From JAXDBV01 sp034678415 (GTDB lineage: Bacteria; Bacteroidota; Bacteroidia; Bacteroidales; VadinHA17): 8,145 bases of DNA. The notes below the pieces were generated by a model. That model saw nothing but the letters and a program-made list of their open reading frames with translations. It was not told the origin of the DNA and did no database searches. The position numbers were made by a program, and so were the translations under genes. Position 1 is the stretch's first letter. Each line of letters starts with the position of its first letter. The stretch covers positions 1 to 8,145 of the forward strand of contig JAXDBV010000296.1 of the NCBI GenBank assembly GCA_034678415.1, in the 5' to 3' direction. Positions 1 through 7,130 of this stretch are shown one piece after another.

Positions 1-2276
1 CCCAGGTTATAACTGGTCATTTCCAGCCAGGTAATGTCGGGATTCGGCAAGCCTGTTGACCGTATTCTTCTGTATACATCCGTCCCGAACACATAAACCA
101 GTGTGGGATCGCTGTTTATCTCATAACCGGTGAGGTACTTGAACGCTGCCACATTATCATCCCCGGCTTTGCTATAAGAAGCCCTGATCTTCAGGTTATC
201 GATCCAGGAAATATTGTCCCTGATAAAGGACTCTTCAGAGATCCTCCAGCCTGCTGAAAAACTGGGGAAGAACCCCCATCTGGTTTCTGCAGGGAACTTA
301 TGGCTGGCATCATAACGAAAGGTAGCTTCCGCAAGATATTTTCCTTTGAAGTTGTAGTTTGCCCTTCCAACATAGCTGACACGGCCTGTTTCAACCGCAC
401 CGCCATTATTGGTGATATTATCGGGTGAGCCTGCAAAGAGATATGGGATCTCGAGGGAGAGCAGGTTAACCCTGCCGGCTGTCATAAAGAAATAGTCGGT
501 ATTGATACCTTCCGCGAGGAGGAGGCCGGAGACAGCATGATCACCAAATGTATTTGTATAGCTCAGCGATACCATCGGGTACAACTGTGTATACTTGGTG
601 AACTGCTCATCCAGGGAGTTCTCGCCATTGATACCCCAGCTCACGTATTGATCGTTCAGATAGTCATAGCTGAATACCTCAAATGGCTTGTCCTGAGTCT
701 TGGTATAGGTATTATTGGTGGAATAATTCAGCGTGGCATTTACTTCTAGCCCCTGGATCCATGGCATCTTATATTTAAGACTGATCTTTCCGGTAAAATA
801 CTGATTCTTGTCGTTATCGAAACCAGTCATGTCTGCATACGTCTGTGCCAGTGGGCTTCTGGTGGTAAAGCCGGCATAAGCCCCTCCGATATCGGGATCA
901 GGCAGGTGCGCCGGCCAAACCGGTGTGGCCAGTTTCAGATCCGTCCAGATAGTGTTCAGGGGATCGGTGTCCTGGAATGAAGCCTCCGGTTGGAACCGTT
1001 CTTCATTTCGATAGGACAGGTCTATTGCGACTGACAATCTGTCGGATATCTGAGCATCCACATTGGATCGCGCATTGTAACGGTTGAACCCCAGGTCCCC
1101 GGATTTAAATGTACTGGCCTGGTTAAGGTACCCTGCGGACATATAGAATTTTACTTTATCATTTCCTCCGGAAACTCCAAGGTTATGTGATTGCATAGGA
1201 GCCCATTTTACAAAGATGGCATCATACCAGTTCTGGTTAATATAATCCGGATTTGTACCATCTTTAAACAATTGAACCTCTTCTTCCGTATAGGTATAAG
1301 GTATTCCACTATTAAACTCTCCTTCACGCAGCATTTCAGCATATTTCCATGACGGTACAAACTCAGGTATTACCGTTGGCTGCTGAAAAGAAAAATTGCT
1401 GCTGTAGGTGATGGAAGGCTTGTTTAATGAACCGCGTTTTGTAGTGATCAGCACCACTCCATTCCCCGCCCTGGCACCATAAACTGCCGCGGATGCATCT
1501 TTCAGTACACTGATGGATTCAATTTCATTCGGATCAAGCCTTGTCCATGAGGTCTCAATACCGTCCACCAGTACCAGGGGTTCGTCATAACCCCGAATGC
1601 TCAAAGTGGTATAATCCTGACCGGGCACACCGGTGCTTTGCTTGGTTAGCAGGCCGGGGGCTTTACCGGTAAGGATTTGTGATACGTTGGCAGCCGGTAC
1701 TTTCACGAGTTCATCCTTCTGCACCGTTGACACGGATCCCGTCAGGTTTACTTTCTTCTGTTCACCGTACCCCACGACCACCACTTCATCCAGACCGATA
1801 GTCTCCGACAACATCGTTACATCAATACTCGTTCTGCCCGCAACCGATATCTCCTGTGTTTTCATACCCACAAAGGAAAACACCAGTATATCGGTTCCGG
1901 AAGGAACGCTTAATTGATATTTTCCATCAATATCGGTGATAGTGCCGATAGGAGAATCTTTCACTTTTACCGTGACTCCTGGAATGGCTTGTCCATCCTC
2001 ATCGGTCACCTTTCCGCTGATTTCCCTGGTATCCTGGGCAATACTGACGGATCCCTGACTGATACCCTGAGACCCGCTGACGTTGGTTTGAACAACCCCC
2101 TGGCTGATCAACCCGCCTCGCTGATCCTGAAACGATCCAGGATCCTCTTCCTGTGCTTTGGCCTGCAGGGCAAACACTCCTATACCCAGGGATATAAGAA
2201 CCATTCCCCTCTTCAGGAATAGCAGCTTTTTCTTCTGATTCGGGGGAACAACCCCGATTAACTGTTTGTTTTTCAT
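1..2276 (-). CDS. SusC-like TonB-dependent outer-membrane transporter, 5' part (3' end beyond window)
   Basis: An uninterrupted frame of 758 codons runs from ATG at 2276 to the window edge. Residues 1-41 form a signal peptide: a KKK stretch at 15-17, a hydrophobic run at 25-37, and likely cleavage after AKA41. Residues 42-83 are a Gln/Ser/Gly-rich linker. Residues about 85-157 are a carboxypeptidase-regulatory-like beta domain (EISGKVTDEDG, then TDIDGKYQL). DEVVVVGYG at 163-171 is the usual junction before the plug. The plug spans about 175-282 and includes PLVLVDG (233-239) and the SusC-typical stretch at 252-282 (IESISVLKDASAAVYG). The remainder is TonB-receptor beta-barrel. SusC proteins usually have about 1000 residues, so roughly a quarter is missing at the C-terminus. 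In the family, SusC pairs with a SusD lipoprotein to import oligosaccharides or glycosides with TonB energy. No SusD is visible. The start is preceded by AT-rich sequence without a Shine-Dalgarno. The substrate cannot be read from sequence; the upstream kinase and permease suggest a pentose compound. Confidence 0.96.
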   Translation of the reverse strand, partial: MKNKQLIGVVPPNQKKKLLFLKRGMVLISLGIGVFALQAKAQEEDPGSFQDQRGGLISQGVVQTNVSGSQGISQGSVSIAQDTREISGKVTDEDGQAIPGVTVKVKDSPIGTITDIDGKYQLSVPSGTDILVFSFVGMKTQEISVAGRTSIDVTMLSETIGLDEVVVVGYGEQKKVNLTGSVSTVQKDELVKVPAANVSQILTGKAPGLLTKQSTGVPGQDYTTLSIRGYDEPLVLVDGIETSWTRLDPNEIESISVLKDASAAVYGARAGNGVVLITTKRGSLNKPSITYSSNFSFQQPTVIPEFVPSWKYAEMLREGEFNSGIPYTYTEEEVQLFKDGTNPDYINQNWYDAIFVKWAPMQSHNLGVSGGNDKVKFYMSAGYLNQASTFKSGDLGFNRYNARSNVDAQISDRLSVAIDLSYRNEERFQPEASFQDTDPLNTIWTDLKLATPVWPAHLPDPDIGGAYAGFTTRSPLAQTYADMTGFDNDKNQYFTGKISLKYKMPWIQGLEVNATLNYSTNNTYTKTQDKPFEVFSYDYLNDQYVSWGINGENSLDEQFTKYTQLYPMVSLSYTNTFGDHAVSGLLLAEGINTDYFFMTAGRVNLLSLEIPYLFAGSPDNITNNGGAVETGRVSYVGRANYNFKGKYLAEATFRYDASHKFPAETRWGFFPSFSAGWRISEESFIRDNISWIDNLKIRASYSKAGDDNVAAFKYLTGYEINSDPTLVYVFGTDVYRRIRSTGLPNPDITWLEMTSYNL

Positions 2277-2333
2277 AATAGTAGGTTAATTAATGGTATG
2301 TTAGGCTTTGTTTAATGATTGTTCATTTAAAAA

Positions 2334-2355
2334 CATACTCAAACGTTTATTCCTG
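2334..2355 (-). promoter_or_regulatory. Putative LacI-type operator C, in front of the SusC gene
   Basis: The minus strand reads GGAATAAACGTTTGAGTA at 2353-2336. The 8-base core AAACGTTT is a perfect palindrome with a central CG. AAACGTTTGAG is identical to the operator in front of the permease gene. The arms outside the core are not symmetric, so this is the weakest of the three sites. Its centre is about 68 bases upstream of the SusC start codon. A TATGTTTT at 2337-2330 overlaps its downstream edge and could be a -7 element, but no matching -33 element is evident. Confidence 0.5.
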
Positions 2356-2407
2356 TTATCCGGTATGTTTTGTCATCTTTCCATTAATAAAGAAACGGAG
2401 GATCATG

Positions 2408-2441
2408 TGCCTCAGGAGAGGGTGACTCCCCCCCTGAAGCA
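2408..2441 (-). other. Strong RNA hairpin at the start of the SusC leader
   Basis: Read on the minus strand, bases 2441-2428 pair with 2421-2408 in an uninterrupted 14-bp stem (three G-U pairs) closing a 6-base AGTCAC loop. The 5' arm contains a run of seven G. No T-run follows on either strand, so it does not look like a canonical intrinsic terminator. It begins only a few bases after the transcription start predicted from the promoter at 2449-2456, so it could cap the 5' end of the SusC message. It could equally mark the 3' end of the upstream kinase message. Confidence 0.55.
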
Positions 2442-2448
2442 ACAAACA

Positions 2449-2478
2449 CAAACCTATATTTAAACCATCCAACTAAAA
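2449..2478 (-). promoter_or_regulatory. Candidate Bacteroidetes-type promoter for the SusC gene
   Basis: TAGGTTTG on the minus strand at 2456-2449 matches the Bacteroidetes -7 consensus TAnnTTTG exactly. Eighteen bases upstream is TTTT (2478-2475), a weak -33 element instead of the expected TTTG. Transcription would start near 2443 and give a leader of about 165 nt containing the 14-bp hairpin and operator C. The promoter lies 90 bases or more past the kinase stop, so the SusC gene may be transcribed separately from the permease-kinase pair. Confidence 0.4.
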
Positions 2479-2571
2479 GATCCTGATTTCACTGCGAATG
2501 CCTTATTTGTTAGTAAAAATGTCCATTGTTCTTTTTGGATTAAATACTCATCCGGTTGCTCCGGGTTGATA

Positions 2572-3483
2572 CTAATCCATCCATTCCATTACTTCATCCA
2601 AAAAGGGGATTGAAGGCTGGGCGCCCAGTCGTGTCACCGATAAAGAAGCGGCCCTGTTGGCCAGCCTGACAGCATCTTCCATCGGGTTTCCTTGTGCCAG
2701 TGAGACAGCCAGATACCCGTTAAAAGTATCTCCCGCGGCAGTGGTGTCCACCACTTTCACCTTGTTTCCTTCCACACGGTTTTCATATCCCTTATGATAA
2801 TAATACGCCCCTTTCTCACCCATTGTAATAATGAATGACTCACAGCCAGTAATTTTCAGTTGGCGGGTCAGTTCAGAAATACCAACGTTCGATCCATCCA
2901 GTCCTGCAATCAGCGCTGCTTCCTTTTCGTTGGGCGTGAGAATGTCAATATTGCGGATGATATCGGCGTCGAGCGGTATGGCCGGGGCAGGATTTAAGAT
3001 CACCGGTATATTATTCCTGCGGGCTACCTGCACCGTTGTTTTTACGGTAGTCAACGGAACTTCCAGCTGAACCAGTACAAGATCTGCTGATTTGATGATA
3101 TTTTCCACGCGGAGGATATCCTCGGGCAACAGGTAGCTGTTGGCTCCCGGAGCAACGGTGATACTGTTTTCCCCGTTCTCGGCAACATTGATCAAAGCAA
3201 TCCCTGACGGAACGTTTTCCATTATTTTCAACCAGGAAATATTGATGCCTTCTTTCGCCAGGCCGGCAACGGCTTTCTGGCCGAAGGAATCTATGCCCAT
3301 ACAGGCAATAAACACCACGTCTCCCCCTGCACGTGCCGCCGCCACGGCCTGATTGGCTCCTTTTCCGCCCTGAACCACGCTAAACCCCGATCCCAGCACC
3401 GTCTCACCGGGCAACGGAAGATGCGGGACCTTAACAATCATGTCCGTATTGGAACTGCCAATAACAATTATGCGGGGTTTCAT
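2572..3483 (-). CDS. rbsK: Ribokinase (PfkB family carbohydrate kinase)
   Basis: A 303-residue protein, the normal ribokinase length, that phosphorylates D-ribose to ribose 5-phosphate with ATP in the cytoplasm. Visible motifs: SNTDMI with the sugar-binding Asp14, the first PfkB signature GGKGANQA at 39-46, VQLE at 138-141, NPAP at 164-167, TPNE at 183-186, and the second PfkB signature DTTAAGDTFNG at 246-256 with Asp252 as the predicted catalytic base. From memory the last motif is the same as in E. coli RbsK, which favours ribokinase over fructokinase or other PfkB kinases. The chosen ATG at 3483 follows the permease TGA by one base, suggesting translational coupling. An ATG at 3513 in the same frame would add ten residues overlapping the permease end and is less likely, because MKPRIIVIG is the usual ribokinase N-terminus. 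The stop is TAG at 2574-2572. Confidence 0.93.
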   Translation of the reverse strand: MKPRIIVIGSSNTDMIVKVPHLPLPGETVLGSGFSVVQGGKGANQAVAAARAGGDVVFIACMGIDSFGQKAVAGLAKEGINISWLKIMENVPSGIALINVAENGENSITVAPGANSYLLPEDILRVENIIKSADLVLVQLEVPLTTVKTTVQVARRNNIPVILNPAPAIPLDADIIRNIDILTPNEKEAALIAGLDGSNVGISELTRQLKITGCESFIITMGEKGAYYYHKGYENRVEGNKVKVVDTTAAGDTFNGYLAVSLAQGNPMEDAVRLANRAASLSVTRLGAQPSIPFLDEVMEWMD

Positions 3484-3484
3484 A

Positions 3485-4486
3485 TCAGAAGATCCTTGCG
3501 CTAATGATGACACCCAGACCGAGAAAATAAAAGATGAACATGAGGGTTATCAGCGCATTCACACCTTTTACACCCCTGAATTCCTTCCATATAAACACGC
3601 CCCAGAGTGCGGCAATTAATGTCGCTCCCTGACCCAATCCGTAGGAGATGGCAAAACCTGCCTGTCCCGATGCAATAATATTAAATGTCATTCCGAGGCT
3701 CCAGATAGCACCCCCGAGGATACCGATCGTATGTAATTTGAAATTCCCCTGCGTAAAATAATCGCTGTATTTCACTTTTGCCCCGACCACCGGACGATAC
3801 ATTACAATCGTGTTCCAGATGAAATTGGAAAGCAATAGTCCCACGGAAAATATGACAGAGGCTGTATAAGGGGTGAACTTTCCTGCCTCCGGCTGTGCAA
3901 AATCGGTAGCCATGGATGCGGCCACAAAGCGATAGAAAAACCCCATTAATATACCGGCAGCCACTGAAATTAGAATGCCTTTTGCAGGGGTTTTACCCTC
4001 CTGTGAAGGCATTTTCCTGTAAGCCAGGGCATCGATAACAATAGCCAGGACAACGAGGGCTACGCCGGCAAACAATAAAAACGGATTTCCCAGTGGTTCT
4101 CCGATGTAATTCGTAATGACACCGATGACCAGGGCAAGTCCCACACCTATGGGAAAAGCCACTGCCAGGCCTGCAATATCAATGGCAACCACCAGTAACA
4201 GGTTGGACAGGTTGAAAACCACTCCCCCAAGGAATGCGAGGCCAAATGATGAAGGATCGGCCTGACGGAGGTCGGTAAAAAAGCTCCGGCCTTCATTCCC
4301 TATGCTTCCCATTGTAAAAGCTAGCAGGAGGGACAGCAGCAAAACACCCAGGGCATAATCCCAGTAGTATAACTGGAACGCCCATTTTTTTGAAGACAGC
4401 TTTTGCGTATTTGCCCATGAACCCCAGCAGAGCATGGTGATAAAGCAAAATACGACAGCCCAGGGATAAGAGTTTACGATAAACAT
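3485..4486 (-). CDS. GRP/RbsU-like sugar permease (probable ribose transporter)
   Basis: A 333-residue integral inner-membrane protein with about ten predicted helices (roughly 7-24, 38-59, 81-101, 105-125, 137-152, 168-190, 208-226, 252-272, 277-300 and 308-331). CWGSWANTQK at 20-29 is a hallmark of the glucose/ribose porter (GRP) family in the drug/metabolite transporter superfamily. These carriers move free monosaccharides, so the likely role is taking up pentose released in the periplasm. The ribokinase that follows after one base points to ribose, as in rus-type loci where this permease type is paired with ribokinase. The frame is open to an ATG at 4558, but that would place the palindromic operator at 4508-4529 inside the gene and add a charged segment (RKR) before the first helix. 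The ATG at 4486, with MFIVNSYPWAVV leading into helix 1, is therefore preferred. Family assignment is firm; the substrate is inferred. Confidence 0.88.
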   Translation of the reverse strand: MFIVNSYPWAVVFCFITMLCWGSWANTQKLSSKKWAFQLYYWDYALGVLLLSLLLAFTMGSIGNEGRSFFTDLRQADPSSFGLAFLGGVVFNLSNLLLVVAIDIAGLAVAFPIGVGLALVIGVITNYIGEPLGNPFLLFAGVALVVLAIVIDALAYRKMPSQEGKTPAKGILISVAAGILMGFFYRFVAASMATDFAQPEAGKFTPYTASVIFSVGLLLSNFIWNTIVMYRPVVGAKVKYSDYFTQGNFKLHTIGILGGAIWSLGMTFNIIASGQAGFAISYGLGQGATLIAALWGVFIWKEFRGVKGVNALITLMFIFYFLGLGVIISARIF

Positions 4487-4506
4487 ATCCGGTTTTTTGT
4501 AATTAA

Positions 4507-4538
4507 CAATGCTCAAACGTTTGCGCAAGTAAGGCAAA
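4507..4538 (-). promoter_or_regulatory. Candidate promoter of the permease-kinase operon
   Basis: On the minus strand a T9G tract ends in TTTG at 4538-4535 (candidate -33). Twenty-one bases later comes AGCATTG at 4513-4507 (candidate -7, a poor match to TAnnTTTG). The arrangement parallels the one in front of the hydrolase gene: T9G, then the operator, then CATTG. Transcription would start near 4500, giving a leader of about 15 nt. The weak -7 keeps confidence moderate. A separate TCATTTTG at 4563-4556 is an alternative -7, with TTTG at 4591-4588 too far upstream (24 bases). Confidence 0.35.
4508..4529 (-). promoter_or_regulatory. Putative LacI-type operator B, in front of the permease gene
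   Basis: The minus strand reads TGCGCAAACGTTTGAGCA at 4527-4510. Eight of nine base-pair positions are symmetric around a central CG, the arrangement typical of LacI-family operators. It shares TGCnCAAACGTTTG and a following CATT with the site in front of the hydrolase gene. Its centre lies about 32 bases upstream of the permease ATG, inside the spacer of the candidate promoter, so binding would be expected to block transcription. Confidence 0.7.
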
Positions 4539-4760
4539 AAAAAACGTATTTCCATCAAAATGATAAAATAATTTTTATGTTTTTTAACAAACGGATGGAC
4601 AGTGCCATTTTTACCCTCGAATATGATAACCCTTCCTGTGAATAAAACTCATTATCTAACAATTAGTTAAACTGACAACACCGCCATGAATCTCTACATC
4701 CCCTCCGGAAACCGGTCTTATCCATTATTCCCCCGGGTATGCAACAATACAGTACCGGGA

Positions 4761-5090
4761 TTACCACACCCGGGGATTAACGGTAATAAACCCCGAAGAG
4801 ATCTCCAGTGAAAAAGCATTATCAACGGCCGGGCTTCCAATCCGTATGCGGGATCTTCCGCTTTCCGTAATCAGTGTGATACAGGATATGGGATGGCAGG
4901 CTGGAGGAACATCTCTCCGGCATATCGCAGGCAGGAAAATCATCCCTTTCTTTTTGGTAATCTTGCCATGGTTTCCTCACCGATCAAGTGCATCAATCAC
5001 AACGACGGTGAATAAACCGCTTTCATCCGTATTGCGAAAGGACAGAGATTCCCGCAGTCCCCTATACTGAATGTACTCATACGTCTGAAG
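4761..5090 (-). pseudogene. Possible decayed coding remnant, unidentified
   Basis: One minus-strand frame is open from 5090 to 4764 apart from a single TGA at 4979-4977, ending in TAA at 4763-4761. The first part (37 codons) ends with TDESGLFTVVVIDALDR, which reads like the end of a beta-rich secreted protein domain. The second part (71 codons) ends with SLEISSGFITVNPRVW. I do not recognise the family. There is no convincing start codon at the upstream end, which is closed by a TGA at 5093-5091. It may be debris of a gene lost between the hydrolase and the permease, or simply chance open frame; the call rests on protein-like composition only. Confidence 0.25.
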
Positions 5091-5122
5091 TCAGGAAGAA
5101 GGGACCTTGTGGTATTATTATT

Positions 5123-5140
5123 CATAAGGTTAATCTTATG
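5123..5140 (-). terminator. Weak hairpin after the hydrolase gene
   Basis: CATAAG and CTTATG form a perfect 6-bp inverted repeat around a 6-base loop, 52-70 bases past the hydrolase stop. On the minus strand it is followed by AATAATAATA rather than a T-run. It could be a weak transcription end or RNA-processing structure, but the stem is short and AT-rich. Confidence 0.2.
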
Positions 5141-5192
5141 CATATTCTGCTCATACTGCCGTTTCTGAATATTGTTTCAGTAAAGTCCGGTC

Positions 5193-7130
5193 CTATTGTA
5201 TTTTCTCCTGCACCCAAGTAAGCCGCCAGGCACCCGATGTTCTTCTGCCGGCTTCATAAAAGGGAAGGTACAGCAGGGCCGGTTTGCCGGGTACTCTCAG
5301 TTCGTATGCCTGTCCGGTGACACCTTCCGGTGAGGATACCGGGAAAAACGACCTTTCCGGATTGCTCCCTGTCAGAGCATAGATCTCTTCCCGTTCTCCA
5401 CCCTCAAACAGTCCGCTCACAGCATATACCAGAGGGCCTCTGGTCAGAGCAAACCATTGCACCTGGTATATGGGGCCTCCCCGCTGCGGTGCGATGGACC
5501 CCTCCTGTTGCCGCACAACTGTTGGCTCCATTGAATACATTATCTCCATTACATCGCCTTTTCTCCATACTCTCTCAACAGTAAAGTATTCGCCTGCCAC
5601 CAAACCCGATATGTCAGTCTCCTCACCGTTAATCCTGATGCTTGCGACCGTCACCCACCCGGGAATACGGATAAGGAGGGAAAACAGGCTTTTCTTTTCC
5701 GGCTGAAGTACCATCTTCACCCGGCCGTCAAAAGGATAACCGGTTTCCTGCGTTATCCTGACGGTACCCGTACCGGGCACGCTGAGGCTTGCTTCGCTCT
5801 CCACGTACAGGTTACACACGACACCTCCGTTGATCACTGTATAGATGATGGGGGGGATCTCTTCCAGTGCCAGTGCACCGCTGGAAGGACAGCAGTCGTT
5901 GAAATGGGCGGTATGTGTCGCACCGTTCGTAAAGGTATGATAACACCAGTCCATCCCGTTGGGATACTGTGCCCCCGGCAGGGCATTATAGGCCGCTTTC
6001 TCAATCTCCTGTGCATACTTTGCCTCTCCTTTAAGCAACAGCATTTCACGGTTGAACTGAATCCATGCCATAATACTGCATGTTTCAACATATCCGTACG
6101 GACTCCAGTAGCCGCGGCTGTTGAAACATTCCTTGTGCTTTCCAATACCTCCCCAGGGGCCACCGGTGATGGTAAGATGAAAATCATGCACCTTGGTCCA
6201 TATGGTTTCTGCCGCTTTAAGGTAATCCTCATTGCCGGTCAGCCGGTACAGTTTTACCACGGCGCTAAGGTTCCACAGCAGCTGGTAGATCTTCCCGTCG
6301 CCGATCCATTCCAGTTCCCTGTTTGCCAGACCGTCCGATATCAGGTGAAGCCCGTCCTTCTGTTCCATCTGCCGGATCACCTGTCCGGCAAAATCAAGGT
6401 AGCGGTTGTCCCCCGTAACACGGTAGAGATCAACCACAGGATCAAGGATAACCGTGGCAGACAGCCCCCGGCGTGTACCAAAAAAGGTGATGTTCTGTTG
6501 CTCTGTAACAAAGGTTTGGAGAAACAGCTCACCTATCCTCTTTGCGGCCTGCAGGTATTTTTCATCCGGGAAATAGCGGTGCACCTCAAGCAGTCCGATG
6601 ACCATATAGCTCAGGTTCCATACATCCCATGAGGTGGCATGTGACAGGGCGTTATGATTCGTGATCCGCCGTGCCGGTGAATAAGTGCCGAGGTACCCGT
6701 CAGGCTCCTGCGTTGCGACAAGGTAATCCGCTGTGTTGAGCAACAGGTTCCTGAGCGTTCCATCCTGTATGCGAAAAGCCGCACGGGCAGTTGTATACAT
6801 CCATTTGCCCGCATGTTCGCCATACCAGTCATGGGTGGTACTGGCCTGCCGCGAACCGTAATTGAACATGGTAATGAGCTGCCCGCCGTTCCATCGGGGC
6901 AGACTCATCAGTCTGCCATCGATACTTTGTTGCATCGCCTGTCCGAGAAAGCCTTTAACCTTCACAAGGGAAGCGGATGAGGGATGCATGGCATCATTCA
7001 CGTTACCACCAACAATTCCCCTGGCACAGGCGTCGGCGAAACAAGCCATCATCAGGATGGTTATCAGGGTTCCGGATACCAGGCAGGGCTTTTTTCTTAC
7101 CGTTGCACAATAATGAATCATTTTATACAT
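5193..7130 (-). CDS. GH127-like glycoside hydrolase (DUF1680; putative beta-L-arabinofuranosidase)
   Basis: A 645-residue protein from the preferred ATG at 7130. Residues 1-34 look like an export signal: KK at 13-14, then a hydrophobic stretch to about residue 31. Cleavage near ADA34 is plausible; Cys35 follows, but a lipobox is poorly formed. The (alpha/alpha)6-barrel catalytic domain spans about 45-430, with EPDGYLGTY at 142-150, followed by beta-sandwich domains to the C-terminus. The catalytic zinc site is intact: VETCS with Glu349 and Cys351, then DCCP with Cys413 and Cys414, matching the Glu plus three-Cys site of HypBA1, where the first Cys of the pair is the nucleophile. Glu334 is a candidate acid/base residue. 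Characterised members release beta-L-arabinofuranose with retention. The segment WDVWNLSYMVIGLLEVHR (168-185) differs from the HELYxxGHLIEAAVAH type I recall for HypBA1, so this is a divergent branch and substrate is uncertain. It lies between the LacI-type gene and the permease-ribokinase pair. An ATG at 7121 is an alternative start. Confidence 0.88.
   Translation of the reverse strand: MYKMIHYCATVRKKPCLVSGTLITILMMACFADACARGIVGGNVNDAMHPSSASLVKVKGFLGQAMQQSIDGRLMSLPRWNGGQLITMFNYGSRQASTTHDWYGEHAGKWMYTTARAAFRIQDGTLRNLLLNTADYLVATQEPDGYLGTYSPARRITNHNALSHATSWDVWNLSYMVIGLLEVHRYFPDEKYLQAAKRIGELFLQTFVTEQQNITFFGTRRGLSATVILDPVVDLYRVTGDNRYLDFAGQVIRQMEQKDGLHLISDGLANRELEWIGDGKIYQLLWNLSAVVKLYRLTGNEDYLKAAETIWTKVHDFHLTITGGPWGGIGKHKECFNSRGYWSPYGYVETCSIMAWIQFNREMLLLKGEAKYAQEIEKAAYNALPGAQYPNGMDWCYHTFTNGATHTAHFNDCCPSSGALALEEIPPIIYTVINGGVVCNLYVESEASLSVPGTGTVRITQETGYPFDGRVKMVLQPEKKSLFSLLIRIPGWVTVASIRINGEETDISGLVAGEYFTVERVWRKGDVMEIMYSMEPTVVRQQEGSIAPQRGGPIYQVQWFALTRGPLVYAVSGLFEGGEREEIYALTGSNPERSFFPVSSPEGVTGQAYELRVPGKPALLYLPFYEAGRRTSGAWRLTWVQEKIQ

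Larger units (their letters stand above)
4539..5192. other. Long intergenic region between hydrolase and permease genes
   Basis: No intact gene is convincing here. The part at about 4550-4680 is AT-rich and non-coding, upstream of the permease promoter. The part at about 4760-5090 is richer in GC and carries an interrupted minus-strand reading frame, listed separately as a possible remnant. The part at 5100-5192 contains a small AT-rich inverted repeat. Short frames on the plus strand, such as 4846-5070, have no recognisable features. Confidence 0.6.

Noticed and set aside
1633..2222. Two overlapping plus-strand frames of about 95-100 codons.
   Set aside because: They are antisense to the signal peptide, regulatory domain and plug of the SusC gene, whose 758-codon frame has clear domain matches.
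2408..2441. The strong hairpin as an intrinsic terminator of the permease-kinase operon.
   Set aside because: No T-run follows the stem on either strand. A non-canonical terminator is not excluded, so it is kept only as an unassigned structure.
3208..3220. GGAACGTTTTCC inside the kinase gene as an operator.
   Set aside because: It only shares AACGTTT with the other sites, is within conserved coding sequence, and has no promoter nearby.
4487..4558. A 24-residue N-terminal extension of the permease from ATG 4558.
   Set aside because: It would put operator B and the candidate promoter inside the gene and adds a charged segment before the first helix; ATG 4486 fits better.
4846..5070. A 74-codon plus-strand frame in the intergenic gap.
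   Set aside because: It has no recognisable motif and opposes the direction of every gene; the minus-strand remnant is the more protein-like reading.
5834..6232. A 132-codon minus-strand frame inside the hydrolase gene.
   Set aside because: It is a different frame of the same strand, rich in Arg, Pro and His, overlapping the conserved VETCS region of the real frame.
5904..6632. A 242-codon plus-strand open frame.
   Set aside because: It lies wholly antisense to the catalytic domain of the GH127-like gene, has no recognisable domain, and is best explained by the codon usage of the real gene.
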